A stretch of DNA of 64,000 bases from Ricinus communis (Eukaryota > Streptophyta > Magnoliopsida > Malpighiales > Euphorbiaceae): positions 26,225,001-26,289,000 of the forward strand of contig NC_063263.1 of the NCBI RefSeq assembly GCF_019578655.1. The letters run 5' to 3'. Shown here piece by piece: positions 1 through 11,107 of the stretch. The translations under genes and the position numbers were made by a program. Under the pieces are notes generated by a model. The model had not been told where the DNA came from and made no database searches. It saw nothing but the letters and a program-made list of their open reading frames with translations. Positions within the stretch are counted from its first letter, which is position 1. Each line of letters begins with the position of its first letter.

Positions 1-2256
1 GAACCAAAAACTCCTCTGCTGCCTAGAGTGAATACAAACCAAGGAATCATTTAATTTCATTATGAATAGATCAAAACCATAGTAGTACGATATCCTTAGC
101 CTCACAAAATTAGAACCACTAACAGCAACAGTCTTAAGTTTCGTTTTCATACTAAACTATTAATTGCTGAGACGGACTACACACAGATAGAATTGATCAT
201 GTAGTCATAATGTTAAGCTGAAAAGCATGTTAAAACTTTTCAAGTCATGAAGTTCAGCCTTGACAGGATTCTCATAGTTGCTATGGGATCAGAATAAACA
301 CAACTATTAGACACGAGAACTGAATTTAGATCAGTGCTGCACACATGGACTTAATCACGCCCATAATGCGCCTGCACTCGTTATTGTTATCATGCCCATG
401 TATATATTTCAGTGTGAGTGTCTGCCTGCATGTATTCAAATATTTACAGTACCTCTTGAAGTGCCACTAAAGCTTCAGCTGTCCAACGGCTAACTGCACG
501 TGAGTGTTCTGCAGTGATATATTTTACCTGTAAAAGATAAGGACAATTACCACCACTCAATGCAAAACACACTATACAGACATAAATAACTTCAGATGTA
601 CCTCATGGAGCAATATTAACAATTAATAAATGCATTCAAGAAGCATCCCAAAAAGCCTTAGAAGTATGAAAAGTCCCTAAACCATAAGAATAATGGAATT
701 AAAGGACCTATATGTCAAGAGATTTAAAAGATGTCAAATCCCATTTTTAATTCCAATTCTATAAATTAAATTCACTTTTAAAGATATATGGAATAGTATC
801 ATGTTATGATGCGCCAAACAATGAAGATAGAAAGATAAAATATACATGTATAAACATAATGTGAACAGAAACTCTCTATATTTGACACTGACAGAGACCA
901 AATTGTTTTGCAAAATGGAAAATATAATACAGGAGAAAGGAATAAAGAAATAATGAACATCTCAAAGCATTGAAACAGGAATTGTTTGAATTGCAAATTA
1001 TAAAATCCATAAGATACGAACAAATAATTGATAAATTAACAATTAACCTCAACCAGATTAACGAATTATATCCCAAAGAAAGTATCTGAAAGTCTTCAGC
1101 AAGAAAAACCTTTCTTTCCTAGAATAACCACTAAATCTTTTAGGTACAGAACAAAATTGCCCAAAATCCTCATAAACAAAATAACAAAGCGAATGACAAA
1201 AGAGCAATTTGAATATTGAGCCTCTATAAGGAAACTAAGATTCTAAAAGGAAAGCACAAGAAAACTCAAATGATACAGCAGCAAGAGGGGGAAAACTAAA
1301 ACTGGCCGTGTTTCTATGTGTTTGAGTGACAAGGGAAGGGTTAAGAGGATTAAGAAATTGAAATTTCTCTCAAATTCAAATCTATAAGAAATCAGATGAA
1401 TAATATGCCGAAGCATAGATATATCCAAGTTTCGTTAAACAAAATAAGTGCTATAGATGGAATTAAGATGCAATAAAAGGACCATCTTTATAAGCTTTAA
1501 ACATAAAAAGGGTGAAATTAGATGAAAGCTCACAACTCGGATGAAGCTAGCAGCTGGGATGAGCAAATTCCAGGTTTTCTGAAAGTGACGAATTTCACGA
1601 AGTGCTACTGTTCCCGGCTTGTAACGATGACTTTTCCTTTGCCTTTCTGTTCCGGGAGCTTTATAATTATGATAATTGAAAAAAAGAAACCAAAACCATG
1701 CATCAATACAATCATCTCCACCAATTGAATCTAAAATACTAAACAAATGATACAGCAAAAATAAATAAATAAACCTCACTTGATGGAGCATTTGACTGTG
1801 CTGTCCTGGTTCTTGGTCTTGTTGCCTTGTTTTACCAAGAAAATAATAATAAAAAAGAACAATAAAAAGAGAAATGAATATTAAATTAGTTCTTCTAAAT
1901 TTAAGAAAATAAATTTAAAAAGAAAAAGAAATCAGATGTCTGCATAATTCAATATAACATGAAAAAGCTCAAAGGCTCTATTAAGCTGTGATTTTCTTAG
2001 AAATTATAAAATCAAGCGAAGAAACAACAAAATGAGAATTAAAAAGTTACCGGAGATCGAGGAGTCTGTGAAATTGGAGAGTTTACTCTTTCAGTTTCAG
2101 CTGTAATCAATACAATAATAATAATAATAATTAGGGTTTAAACCACTGAAATCCGTTAAAAAAAAAAAAATCAATCAAGAGACATGAGAAAGAGATGAAG
2201 TTACAGGGTTTCTTTCGGAGTTGCCTCCGTGGAGCAGAAAGTTTGACTCTGGCCAT
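1..2256 (-). CDS. CENH3: Centromeric histone H3 (CENH3), 5' part, six exons
   Basis: This gene encodes the H3 variant that replaces H3 in centromeric nucleosomes and seeds the kinetochore. Exons in transcription order: 2205-2256 (ATG at 2254-2256), 2051-2100, 1780-1825, 1534-1658, 453-527, then 1-22 running off the edge. All introns are GT..AG and all joins keep frame (370 nt, 123 codons visible). The protein starts [17 protein letters not shown], has a variable basic tail of about 63 residues rich in RT/SP pairs, then the histone fold from [14 protein letters not shown]. Exon 5 carries [12 protein letters not shown] and exon 6 opens AAEEFLV. RWTAEAL and a loop 1 about four residues longer than in canonical H3 separate plant CENH3 from H3.1/H3.3, which is normally intron-poor and has a conserved tail. 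The C-terminal alpha2-L2-alpha3 is outside the window. The exon 3/4 junction was chosen at the GTGAGG donor to keep phase. The stretch 1-2256 includes introns of 430, 1006, 121, 225 and 104 bp. Confidence 0.93.
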
Positions 2257-2337
2257 TGGCGAAAAGGAGAGAGAGAGCACTGATTCACAGTTTTCTTTTT
2301 TTTCTTAAAAGAGGAACAGAAGAGCGGGTGCAGTGAA
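2257..2337 (-). other. CENH3 5' UTR (approximate)
   Basis: Purine-rich leader with a GAGAGAGAG run just upstream of the ATG at 2254-2256. The transcription start is not visible, so the outer boundary is a guess. Confidence 0.4.
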
Positions 2338-2368
2338 TACTAATGTTAATGATACTAATCATAATGAT

Positions 2369-2376
2369 TTTGCCGC
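2369..2376 (+). promoter_or_regulatory. E2F-type site upstream of CENH3
   Basis: TTTGCCGC fits the E2F consensus WTTSSCSS exactly, about 113 bp upstream of the CENH3 start codon. E2F control of CENH3 is known in Arabidopsis; function here is inferred. A second weaker match, TTTTCGCC, directly precedes the ATG. Confidence 0.45.
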
Positions 2377-2379
2377 TCC

Positions 2380-2790
2380 GTCTAAATTTTTGAAATGATA
2401 TCCCTTAACGGTGCCCGAATTATTAGAAATGAAAAAATGATAATAAGTTTTTTAACGAAAATATAATATATATCTATCTATCGTTTATATTAATATTATT
2501 TAAAAATTACATATTTTTTTATTTATTTTATAATTTTATGCTAAATTTTTTTCTCATATAATATTATTATTTATATTCTATTTTTAGTTTAATACATATA
2601 TTGTTCTCTATATTTTATTTATAAATTTATTAGTATCTTAAAAGTTAATACAATTAATGAAAAAATAAGTTTTGATTCTTAAATTTTTTATGATAATTAT
2701 AATTTTTTTAAAATATTTTATAAAAATATAGTTACTAATTGTAATTGAGGATTTAAGTTTTAACAGAAAATATTTTATTTTTTACAAACA
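2380..2790. other. AT-rich intergenic DNA between CENH3 and copia-1
   Basis: Long runs of A and T with no open frame or repeat ends that I can support. It probably holds the distal CENH3 promoter. Confidence 0.5.
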
Positions 2791-3976
2791 TGAAGAATAT
2801 ATAGAAAAATATTACAACCTTTGAAGAGCAAAACATGTCACTACAAAACTTTTATGTGATGACATGTGTCAAGCAGTATTAACACATATTATCATATAAC
2901 TCTTTTATGATGATATGTGTCAAACAATATTAATATATGGAAATCTAATATTAAACTCTTTAATATTAATTAAAACACTTCAATCAACTAAGGAAATAAT
3001 TAATTAATTGTCACATAACTTTTCCATAAATTATAAGTGACGTCTAGCAATATATTATAATTATCCAATTAATAATAAAGATATTGATTATCCATAAACC
3101 TTTTATTTATGATTGCCATGTAATTAAATTCTTCCATTAAACAATACCTTGATCAAATAAGGATTATAGAGTAATCAAATCTACTAACTCGATTCTATGA
3201 CCAAATCCAAGATAGGTCTAGAGTAAATATGATTAATGCAAAAACTCATTTTTCCATTAATCATAATTACCTCGGCCAAGGATTTAATAGTCAAGATGTT
3301 ACTGGATTGCATAGAATATTCTCTTTATTTACTCATGGTAATGAATTCCTTGATGATGAGCACCCGCCTTCATGTATCTGCAACTGGGGCCACTATCTAC
3401 AAGTACCCATTCTAATTATGAACGGATACTTAAAGTATAAGCAAATTTCAATTACTTATTTATGAGACAACTTTATCACCTCAAATCTAAGGATTAGTTA
3501 CACCATCATAACTTAATAATGAATCAATGACTTAAGTAAATTATTCATATGATTCATCATTTTTTCAAGTCATGTTCAGTCTACTTGTCTTACAAGTCAG
3601 ACCAATAATGATTAACTTAGTTATTCGTACTAAATGGCATGAGACTCACCATCCTATAAATATTAGTATCCCATACTAATCATAGGATTAAACATATTAT
3701 GTTGGTCTTTCAGATTAAAGAAGTCCAATATTTAATCCTACGACCAAGAATTATTTAATAATATTTATACTAAAGATCGTCCGTCACTTAAATCCTCAAC
3801 TCTTGAGAATGGAGTCTTTAATAAATATTATTGGACTCATTCAACAATCATATTACTATAAAAATAAATGAAGGACAACTACCATTAAATAAAAAGATAT
3901 TCGTTACATAATAATATCATAATGTATGAACCAAAAAGTAAAAAGTTCAATTGGTTTTTAGGACATACATCGAACA
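2790..3976 (-). mobile_element. 3' LTR of copia-1
   Basis: The right boundary is firm. Read on the minus strand, the purine-rich AAGTGGGAGAT abuts TGTTCGATGTATGTCC, the expected polypurine tract followed by an LTR start. The left boundary near 2790 is estimated from where AT-rich non-LTR-like sequence begins; I could not find a clear CA end or target duplication. The body has repeated words such as gacatgtgtcaa. Confidence 0.55.
3966..3976 (-). promoter_or_regulatory. LTR edge next to the copia-1 polypurine tract
   Basis: The LTR start TGTTCGATGTA (minus strand) sits directly downstream of the purine tract at 3977-3987. It fixes the 3' LTR edge and the direction of the element. Confidence 0.6.
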
Positions 3977-6115
3977 ATCTCCCACTTATACTAAAGCCAA
4001 TCATGACAGTATTTAAAACCCATCTTCTCAAGATGGAGGTCTAACTATATCTGCGTTATAGCTTTGGTAAATGGATCAACCATATTCTATTCTGATTCTA
4101 TTCTTTGCATGGCTATCGCCTCTATTAACAATCTCGTATATGATATGGAAACGTCTTTTCATATGTTTGGATTTCTGATGAGGCCTAGGTTCCTTAGCTT
4201 GTGCAATAGCCCCATTATTGTCATAGAAGAGAGGTACTGCTAACTCAATGGTTGGAACCACTCCAAGCTTTGTGACAAACTTTTTAATCCAAACCGCTTC
4301 CTTTGCTGCATCAGATGCAACAATATACTTGGCCTTTATAGTAGAGTGTGTAGTAGTATCTTGTTTGGAACTTTTTCAACTTACTACTCCTTCATTACAT
4401 ATAAATACAATCCTTGAGATAGACTTTCTATCATTCACATCTAATTGAAAATCAGAATTTGTATAACCATGTAAACTCAATTACCTCCACCATATTTCAA
4501 GGACATATCTTTAGTTCTTCATAAGTACTTAAAGATATCTTTGACTGTCACCTAGTGCTTGTTGCTTGGATTAGACTAAAACTTGTTAGTCATAGTAACC
4601 ATATAGGTATTAGCTATCCTAGTACACAACATAACATACCTTAAAATTTCAATTGCCGAAGCATATAGAATCTTGGCCATCTGATCTCTTTACATATTTG
4701 TCTTTGGAGACATATTCTTAGAAAGATGAATACCATGCCTAAACGACAACAATCCTCTCCTAAAATCAAGCATGTTGAATTTCTTCAATACCTTATCTAA
4801 GTAAATATCATGAGAAAGCCCTATAGTCCTTTTCAATCTATCTCTATAGAGACGAGTTCCAAGAATATAGGTAGCTTCACCTAAGTCTTTCATGGAAAAA
4901 ATCTTTGACAACTATATACCTTTATGGATGTCAACATGCCTATATCATTTTCGAATAACAATATATCATCAACATAAAGTATAAGAAAAGTGATATGTTC
5001 CCACTAACCTTCATACACACATGGTTCATCCACATTTTTTATGAAACCAAACAATTTGATTGCATCATCAAAACAGGTGTTCAACTCCTCAAAGCTAGCT
5101 TAAGACCATAATGAATCTTTTAAGCTTGCATACTTGATTATGAATACTCTTGGATTCAAAACCCTTAGGTTGGTCCATATAGATGTCCTCCTTAATGTAT
5201 CCATTAATGAAGGATGTTTTGACATCTATTTGCCAGATCTTATAATCATAGTGTGTGATAATTGCTAATAAAATTCTAATGGATTTAAATATAGTTACAG
5301 GCGAGAAAGTTTCTTCATAGTTAATTCCTTACCTTTGGCAATACCCTATTGCTACTAGCCTAACTTTGAAGGTTTCAACCTTCTTATCAAAACCAATCTG
5401 TATCTTATAAACCATGTATTCCCTATTGGTACTATACCTTCAAGAGGGTCTACAAGATCCTAGACTTCATTCTTATATATGGAATCCATTTCTAATCTCA
5501 TTGCCTCATGCCATTTACTAGAGTCAATATATGATATTGCCTCTTTGTAACTAGTAGGATCATTTATATCATTTATATCTCTATAAATGAACAACTTTTT
5601 TACATTCCCATGGAGCATGCCATATCTCTTAGGTGGATGAGAAATTCTACTAGATCTTTTAGATAATATAATTAGGGTTGATACTCGTTGGTTTATTAAT
5701 TCGTTCTTGACTGATTTGCTATTCAGATAACACTTCATCGAATTCTATCTTTCTTTAGCTCCCACTATCTTGAATAAACTATTTTTAAGAAACAAAACAT
5801 CTCTGATAATAACAATAGTCATATCTGTAGGAAGATAAAAAATAATATCCCTTTGTTTCTTTAGAATATCCAACAAATCTGCCTTTAACAAATCAAGCTT
5901 CTAAATTCTCTACTTTTAGATTTTTCATAAAAGCTGGACAACCCTAAATCTTCATATGTTTAATACTAGGTTCCCTGCCATTCCATATTTGATATGGAGT
6001 TTTAGGAATAGACTTGGAAGGTACTTTTTTCAAAAGGTATAACGTTATAAGGAAGGTGTAACCATATAAGAAAATGGGTAAATCAGTAAAGCTCACCATT
6101 CATTATACTATAAAA
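3977..6115 (-). pseudogene. copia-1 pol remnant (integrase end, RT, RNase H)
   Basis: Decayed Ty1/copia polyprotein in several short frames. From high to low coordinates on the minus strand: integrase C-terminal tail with YQIWNGREPS-like and KGYYFYLP-like stretches (about 6000-5760), the linker RSSRISHPPKRYG with SSKWHEAMRLEMDSIYKNEV (5738-5460), RT segments around 5400-4950, MKDLGEATYILG and GLSHDIYLDKVLKKFNM (4911-4690), and RNase H pieces down to 4076. The order matches a Tork/Tnt1-like element. Gag, protease and most of the integrase are missing: the element is broken at about 6115, where unrelated sequence starts. Many stops and shifts make it non-functional. Confidence 0.8.
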
Positions 6116-6650
6116 GCTTCAAATACTGACCATCCCGAGGAACATCGACAAATACGAACTAAAGCACGTGCAAGTTCGAACCATTGTTACCCCACATGAC
6201 CATGATGGCTGGATTTCTTAGATGAAAGGCATTCCAGTTACATTCATTCACTGGACTTGCCATGGTAGAGGATTAAGCATGTCGCGCTCATGGTGTATGG
6301 CGATTGCATGCCTTTACTCAGATTGCGGGCATCCACCTTTTACACACCTTTGAGACTTTGCCACCAGTATGGGCAGAAGCAACGGATTCTGGAATTCACT
6401 CATGAATTTAAAGACTTCCTATTGAGACAAGATTTCCTAAACAAGATGGAGAAACTCTAGCCTCGTTGAGACATAGAGCATAACCTTGACTTTAAAGGTG
6501 ATATGACCATTGATGATAACTTCAAAGCTTGGGTCGAGCTTTAGATTACTACTTCTTCTAGATTTATGAGATTCAAGAGGACTCGAGAGCTAGCTGCTAA
6601 TTCAAAAAATGCATATGCAAATGCAAAGAAAAGGAAAAGATGAAGAAATG
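6116..6650 (+). other. Decayed coding-like stretch of unknown origin
   Basis: Plus-strand translation shows protein-like pieces separated by stops, ending in RFKRTRELAANSKNAYANAK followed by a short basic tail and TGA at about 6640. Pieces include a segment around MEKL and DFKGDMTIDDNFKAW. I do not recognise the family. It lies between the broken copia-1 and the Tat-type pol remnant, on the opposite strand to both, so it may be an extra ORF of the Tat element or a captured gene fragment. Confidence 0.35.
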
Positions 6651-9600
6651 CTTTTTTTAGATCTCATTTATTTTGCTTAAGACTTTACCTTAGTTTTTCT
6701 TTTCAGTTAGTGCAAAAAGTAATAAACAAATATATGTATGTTTTGATAAAAATTCTAAACAATCTATTCATTTAGTAAAGGCCTAAATGGGTATATTTTG
6801 ATTCCTTACGATATAACTCTTATCATCAACCAGTCCTTTCAAATTTTCTAGTTGATTATTTTCTCTCGTTGCCTTGAGTTTTGCCTGACCATCCCTTTTC
6901 AGGTTTTTTAGTCAGCAAGCTATTTTTCTATTTATTTTATATTTTATACATAGTATTTCTTGACACGATCCAAGTTAATTGGTTTAGAGAACTCGTTTCC
7001 TTCCAAGTCCGAGATCTTTACAGCACCTTTAGGCAAAATTTTCTTTACCAAGTACGGGCCTTCCTAGTTAAGCTTAAACTTCCCTTTTAGGTCAAATGCA
7101 ATAGGTCTTGTGTGCTTCAACACTAAATCTCCAACTTTGATCTTCCCTAGCTTCACTTTCTTATTGAATGCCCTAACTATCTATTTCTGGTATAACTACA
7201 TATGGTATAGGGCTTTCATCCTTTTCTTATTGACGAGAGCCAATTGTTAGTATCTCTACTTGACCCATTGATATTCTGGTATTTCAGCCCCCAATACAAT
7301 TCTCAAAGACTTTAACTCCAACTCAACTAGAAAGACCGCTTCAGTCCTATAAACCAAAGAGTATAGAGTCTATCGAGTTGACATTCGCTTAGTTGTTCGA
7401 GATCTCCCAAGTGCAAAGGGTAACCAAAATGACCAATTCTTTTGGTTCTATACCATCTTAGAGAGTATTTTCTTTAAGCTCTTGTTAGCTGCTTCCATAG
7501 CTCCATTTTGCCTGAGGTCTGTATGGAGATGACTTGTGATGCTCGATCTTGTATTCAACTAATAGGCCTGCTATTTTGCCTATGAACTGAACACCACTAT
7601 CTATCATAATGTGATGTGGGACTCTATATATGCATATCAGATTCCTTATAAACCTAGCCACCTATCTTTCCCCCACAGTAGTAAATAACTCATCCTTAAC
7701 ACACTTGGAGAAGTAATCGATTGTTATCACTATGTATTTACGACCATTCAAAGAGATTTTTTTTAATTATGTCTATTTCCCAAGCTGCAAAAGACCGTGG
7801 GGATGTCAAAATTGTGTAACTCAGTTAAAGGTATGTGACTCAAATCACTATAAAGCTGGCACTCATGGTATTTCCTTACTAGAGCTATATAATCCTTTTC
7901 CATTGTTAACCAGAAATAATCTTGACGCCCTGCACATCGCTTTATGCATCTCCTCCATCACTACATGTGCATCCACCTTACTAACACATTGAAGCTAGAC
8001 ACCTAAAGTCATCCTTTTGTATAGCACTCCTTCATGGCTGAGGTATTTTATAGCCTGTATCCGTAGTGCATATCTTTCTTTCATATTTGCTTCTTCAGGA
8101 TATATCATGTCTTCTACAAACCTTTTCAAATCGTAAAACTAAGGCTTCTCTTCTAGTCTCATATGGATTTGCATTATCTGATTCCCTTGATAATAAGGCA
8201 CTCCTAACTTTACTATCATTAATGGGTTCATTGGAAGTTGTGAGGGGTTATCGCACATTGATGACAAGGTAGTCAGCGCATCCGCCATCTAGTTCTCATC
8301 TCACAGCAAGTGTATAAACGAACACTTAGAGAAGTTACAGACTAAAGTCCTAAGGTAATTTACATATGGCTTTAACCTTTCTTCTTTCATGTCCCATTCT
8401 TTGATTTTCTTGTTAAATCACTAGCATGGAATCACTATAGACCATTAGCTGCTTTGCTCTTGCTACCATGACTGCTTCTAATCTAAATAAATATGCATCA
8501 TACTCCGCCATTTATTGGTCATTTTAAAGTCCAAATCTCTTTGCCATCAACAACATTTCTCCTTCCAGCGTGATCAGAACAACTCATAACCCGGTACCTT
8601 TCATATTAACAGCTCCATCAAAGTACATCTTCCATTCTTGAATCTTGATTACCTCTAAATTTTCATTAGAAAACTCTAGATCCTAAGGGTCGTCTCCCTC
8701 AATTGCATTCTGAGCTAAAAATTCTACTACTGCCCTACCTTTGACTATCTTTTTAGTGACGTACTCGTTGTCGAACTCCATTAGGAGCACTAACCATCTA
8801 GACAACTTCCCTATAAGAGATGGAGCTTCAAAAGCTACTTTAGCGGGTCTATTTTTAAAATTACTTGCACCTTATAAAACTGGAAATAGTTTCTCAACTT
8901 TCTCGTAGCCTATATCATGGCTAAACATGTCTTCTCTAAGAGGTTATATTTTGACTTATAAGGCATTAATTTCTTATTAAGATAATAGACTGCATGCTCC
9001 ATGTCATTAAACCCACATTGTGCTACCATTGCCCCCATGGATTCATTTCCAAAGCCAAGTACAAAATTAACGACTTTCCATCTTTCAGTGGCTTTAGTAT
9101 TGGTAGCTTTATTAAATACTCTTTGATCTTGTTGAAGGCTTTCTAACAGTTTTCATCCCATATACAACGGGTTAATGTTTCCTCAAAAGCTTGAATATGG
9201 GATTACAAACCATTGTGAGCTTGGAAATGAACCTATTGATGTATTGCAAATGTCTTAAAAATCATTTGACTTCTTTCTCTATTTTCGGCGCTGGAATCTC
9301 CTGAATAGCCTTTACGTTGTTCGAATCAATCTCTATTCCTTGCTGACTCACTATGTGCCCTAGCAAATTTTTTGATGTTACCCCGAACACGGTCTTCTTT
9401 TGATTGAGTCTAAGGTTATACCTTTCCACTAGTCCTAAGAACTTATCAAAGGCCTAGAAATACCCTTTCTTTGTTTCAAACTTTACCATCATATCATCTA
9501 CATACACCTCCAACTTTTTGTGCATCATGTTGTGAAACAAGGTAGTGGTTGCTCTCTGATAAGTTGCCCTTGCATTCTTTAGTCCAAAAGGCATAACCTT

Positions 9601-10336
9601 ATCGTAGTATGTTCCCCACTTGGTGATGAACGATGTCTTCAGCTTATTTACTATTGCCATCATGATCTAGTTGAACTTAGAGAATCATATATAAAATAGT
9701 ATATAGCACTTGAAGCGGCACTATCAACTTGTACTTATTTGCTATTGAAATATTCCTTGAATTTTTATTTGTCCCTAAATTAAATGAATAAACTTGTATG
9801 GAATTAATATCAAACATGCACATGCCATGATTATCAAAATGCACACTACCATCAAGAAAAACATCGTACAAGTAAGCAAAATTATTATTCATATTATTGA
9901 TCTTCAAAATAAAAGAAACATCGTCCTTATAAAGATCGGACGTTATTACATCATCATAAAACACAACAATAATATGCTCTTCTATCAAGACAGCTAGCTC
10001 TTGTTGACTTAGCTTCTCAGGCTGAGTGAAGAACTCTTCCACTTCAGCTCCTCAACCTTGGTGGTGACCTTCTCACGGACTTCCTTGATGCTTAGCTTGA
10101 CCATCCTATCGACAATCAAGTTCTTAAAGATCTCAAATCCCAGCACCTCAATCCCAGCTACTGTAATGGGTTCAAGCACCCTATAGTAAGGCTTGTACTC
10201 CTGGATGAATACGCCTTTTAAAGTCTTACCCTTTGTTTACCCTTATCTTCATCCTCACGGTAACCCAGTCAATATCGAGTCTTTTGGCCCCTTAAAGTCT
10301 GGCAGCTCTACAATACCTTGTTGGTTCTTTCCTAGC
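6651..10336 (-). pseudogene. Tat/Ogre-type gypsy pol remnant (RT, RNase H, integrase)
   Basis: Minus-strand Ty3/gypsy polyprotein in pieces. RT is best at 9663-9454, with KVMPFGLKNARATYQRA followed by a VDDM catalytic motif typical of the Tat lineage (YVDDM, where CRM elements have YFDDI). RNase H traces (NAEYDAYLFRLEA, VYSDSM) lie about 8620-8440, and integrase traces (SGVQFIGKIAGLL; tail about 7300-7000) follow at lower coordinates. The upstream protease/linker region is at 10050-10336. The reading is interrupted throughout. CRM-1 inserted at 10336/17193 and split this element; the other half continues at 17193. Confidence 0.75.
10332..10336. repeat. Target-site duplication of CRM-1 (left copy, ctagc)
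   Basis: The 5-bp ctagc is repeated at 17193-17197, directly outside the other LTR. This is the size expected for a Ty3/gypsy integrase. Confidence 0.9.
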
Positions 10337-11107
10337 TGATGTAAACCTTCTAAGGAAGAGAAGGATACACGCCAAGATCGATACTTATAAGGTTTGCCAA
10401 AAGATATTTGTGGAACTATCACCCTTATTTATAAAGAAATAAGATCAATAGCTATAATGGGATGAACTTAATTAATCCTAGAAACTAACAAGTTAATAGA
10501 ATTAAATTAAGGTAGAAGTGAAATCAAAACCTAAACAATAAATTTTAATCTCAAGAACACTTAAAGAAACTCTTTAAGCAAAAACAAGGTTTTCTATTCA
10601 ATCAAAGATTATATGTTTGCCGAATTACATAGCTCTATTTATAGAGTTTAAAAAATATTAATCTTAATCCTAGAATGACTAGGATATGTGGTCAAGATTC
10701 CTAAATAAATAAAACTTTGAATTAAAAGAAAAGAAAACTCCTATTTTAACTTGGACTTGTTAAAAGAAAACTCCTAGTTTGACTTGGATTTTGATTTTGA
10801 ATATTCAACCTTGGACTTAGGCTTTACGTTTGGGCTTGAATTCAACATAAATCAGAGTTGATCTTCATGTCTTTACGTTGGGCTTTAATTCATGAATGAA
10901 ATACAATTAATCAAAGTTGAATCTTGATCTTCTAAGTCCAACTCGATATCCTTGCTTCTTGAATGCATCTTATCTATAACATGGACCATGAAAGAATACA
11001 AGGCAGCCTTGAATCTCTTGCTTCTAGCTCGTGTGATTGGACCCTCATACTTCAATGGATCCATTCGTGGTTTGCTTGGCGGTAAAGGATCAACCTTGAT
11101 TTTATCA
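10337..11107 (-). repeat. CRM-1 3' LTR
   Basis: 771 bp, the same length as its partner. The minus-strand start reads TGATA, one change from the TGATG of the other copy. A TATA-like TATAAATAG lies at 10635-10643. It contains the last about 223 nt of the pol frame, which stops at 10885. Confidence 0.92.

Noticed and set aside
1435..1791. A 118-residue minus-strand frame as a stand-alone gene
   Set aside because: Only its middle is coding; it is exon 4 of CENH3 plus intron read-through.
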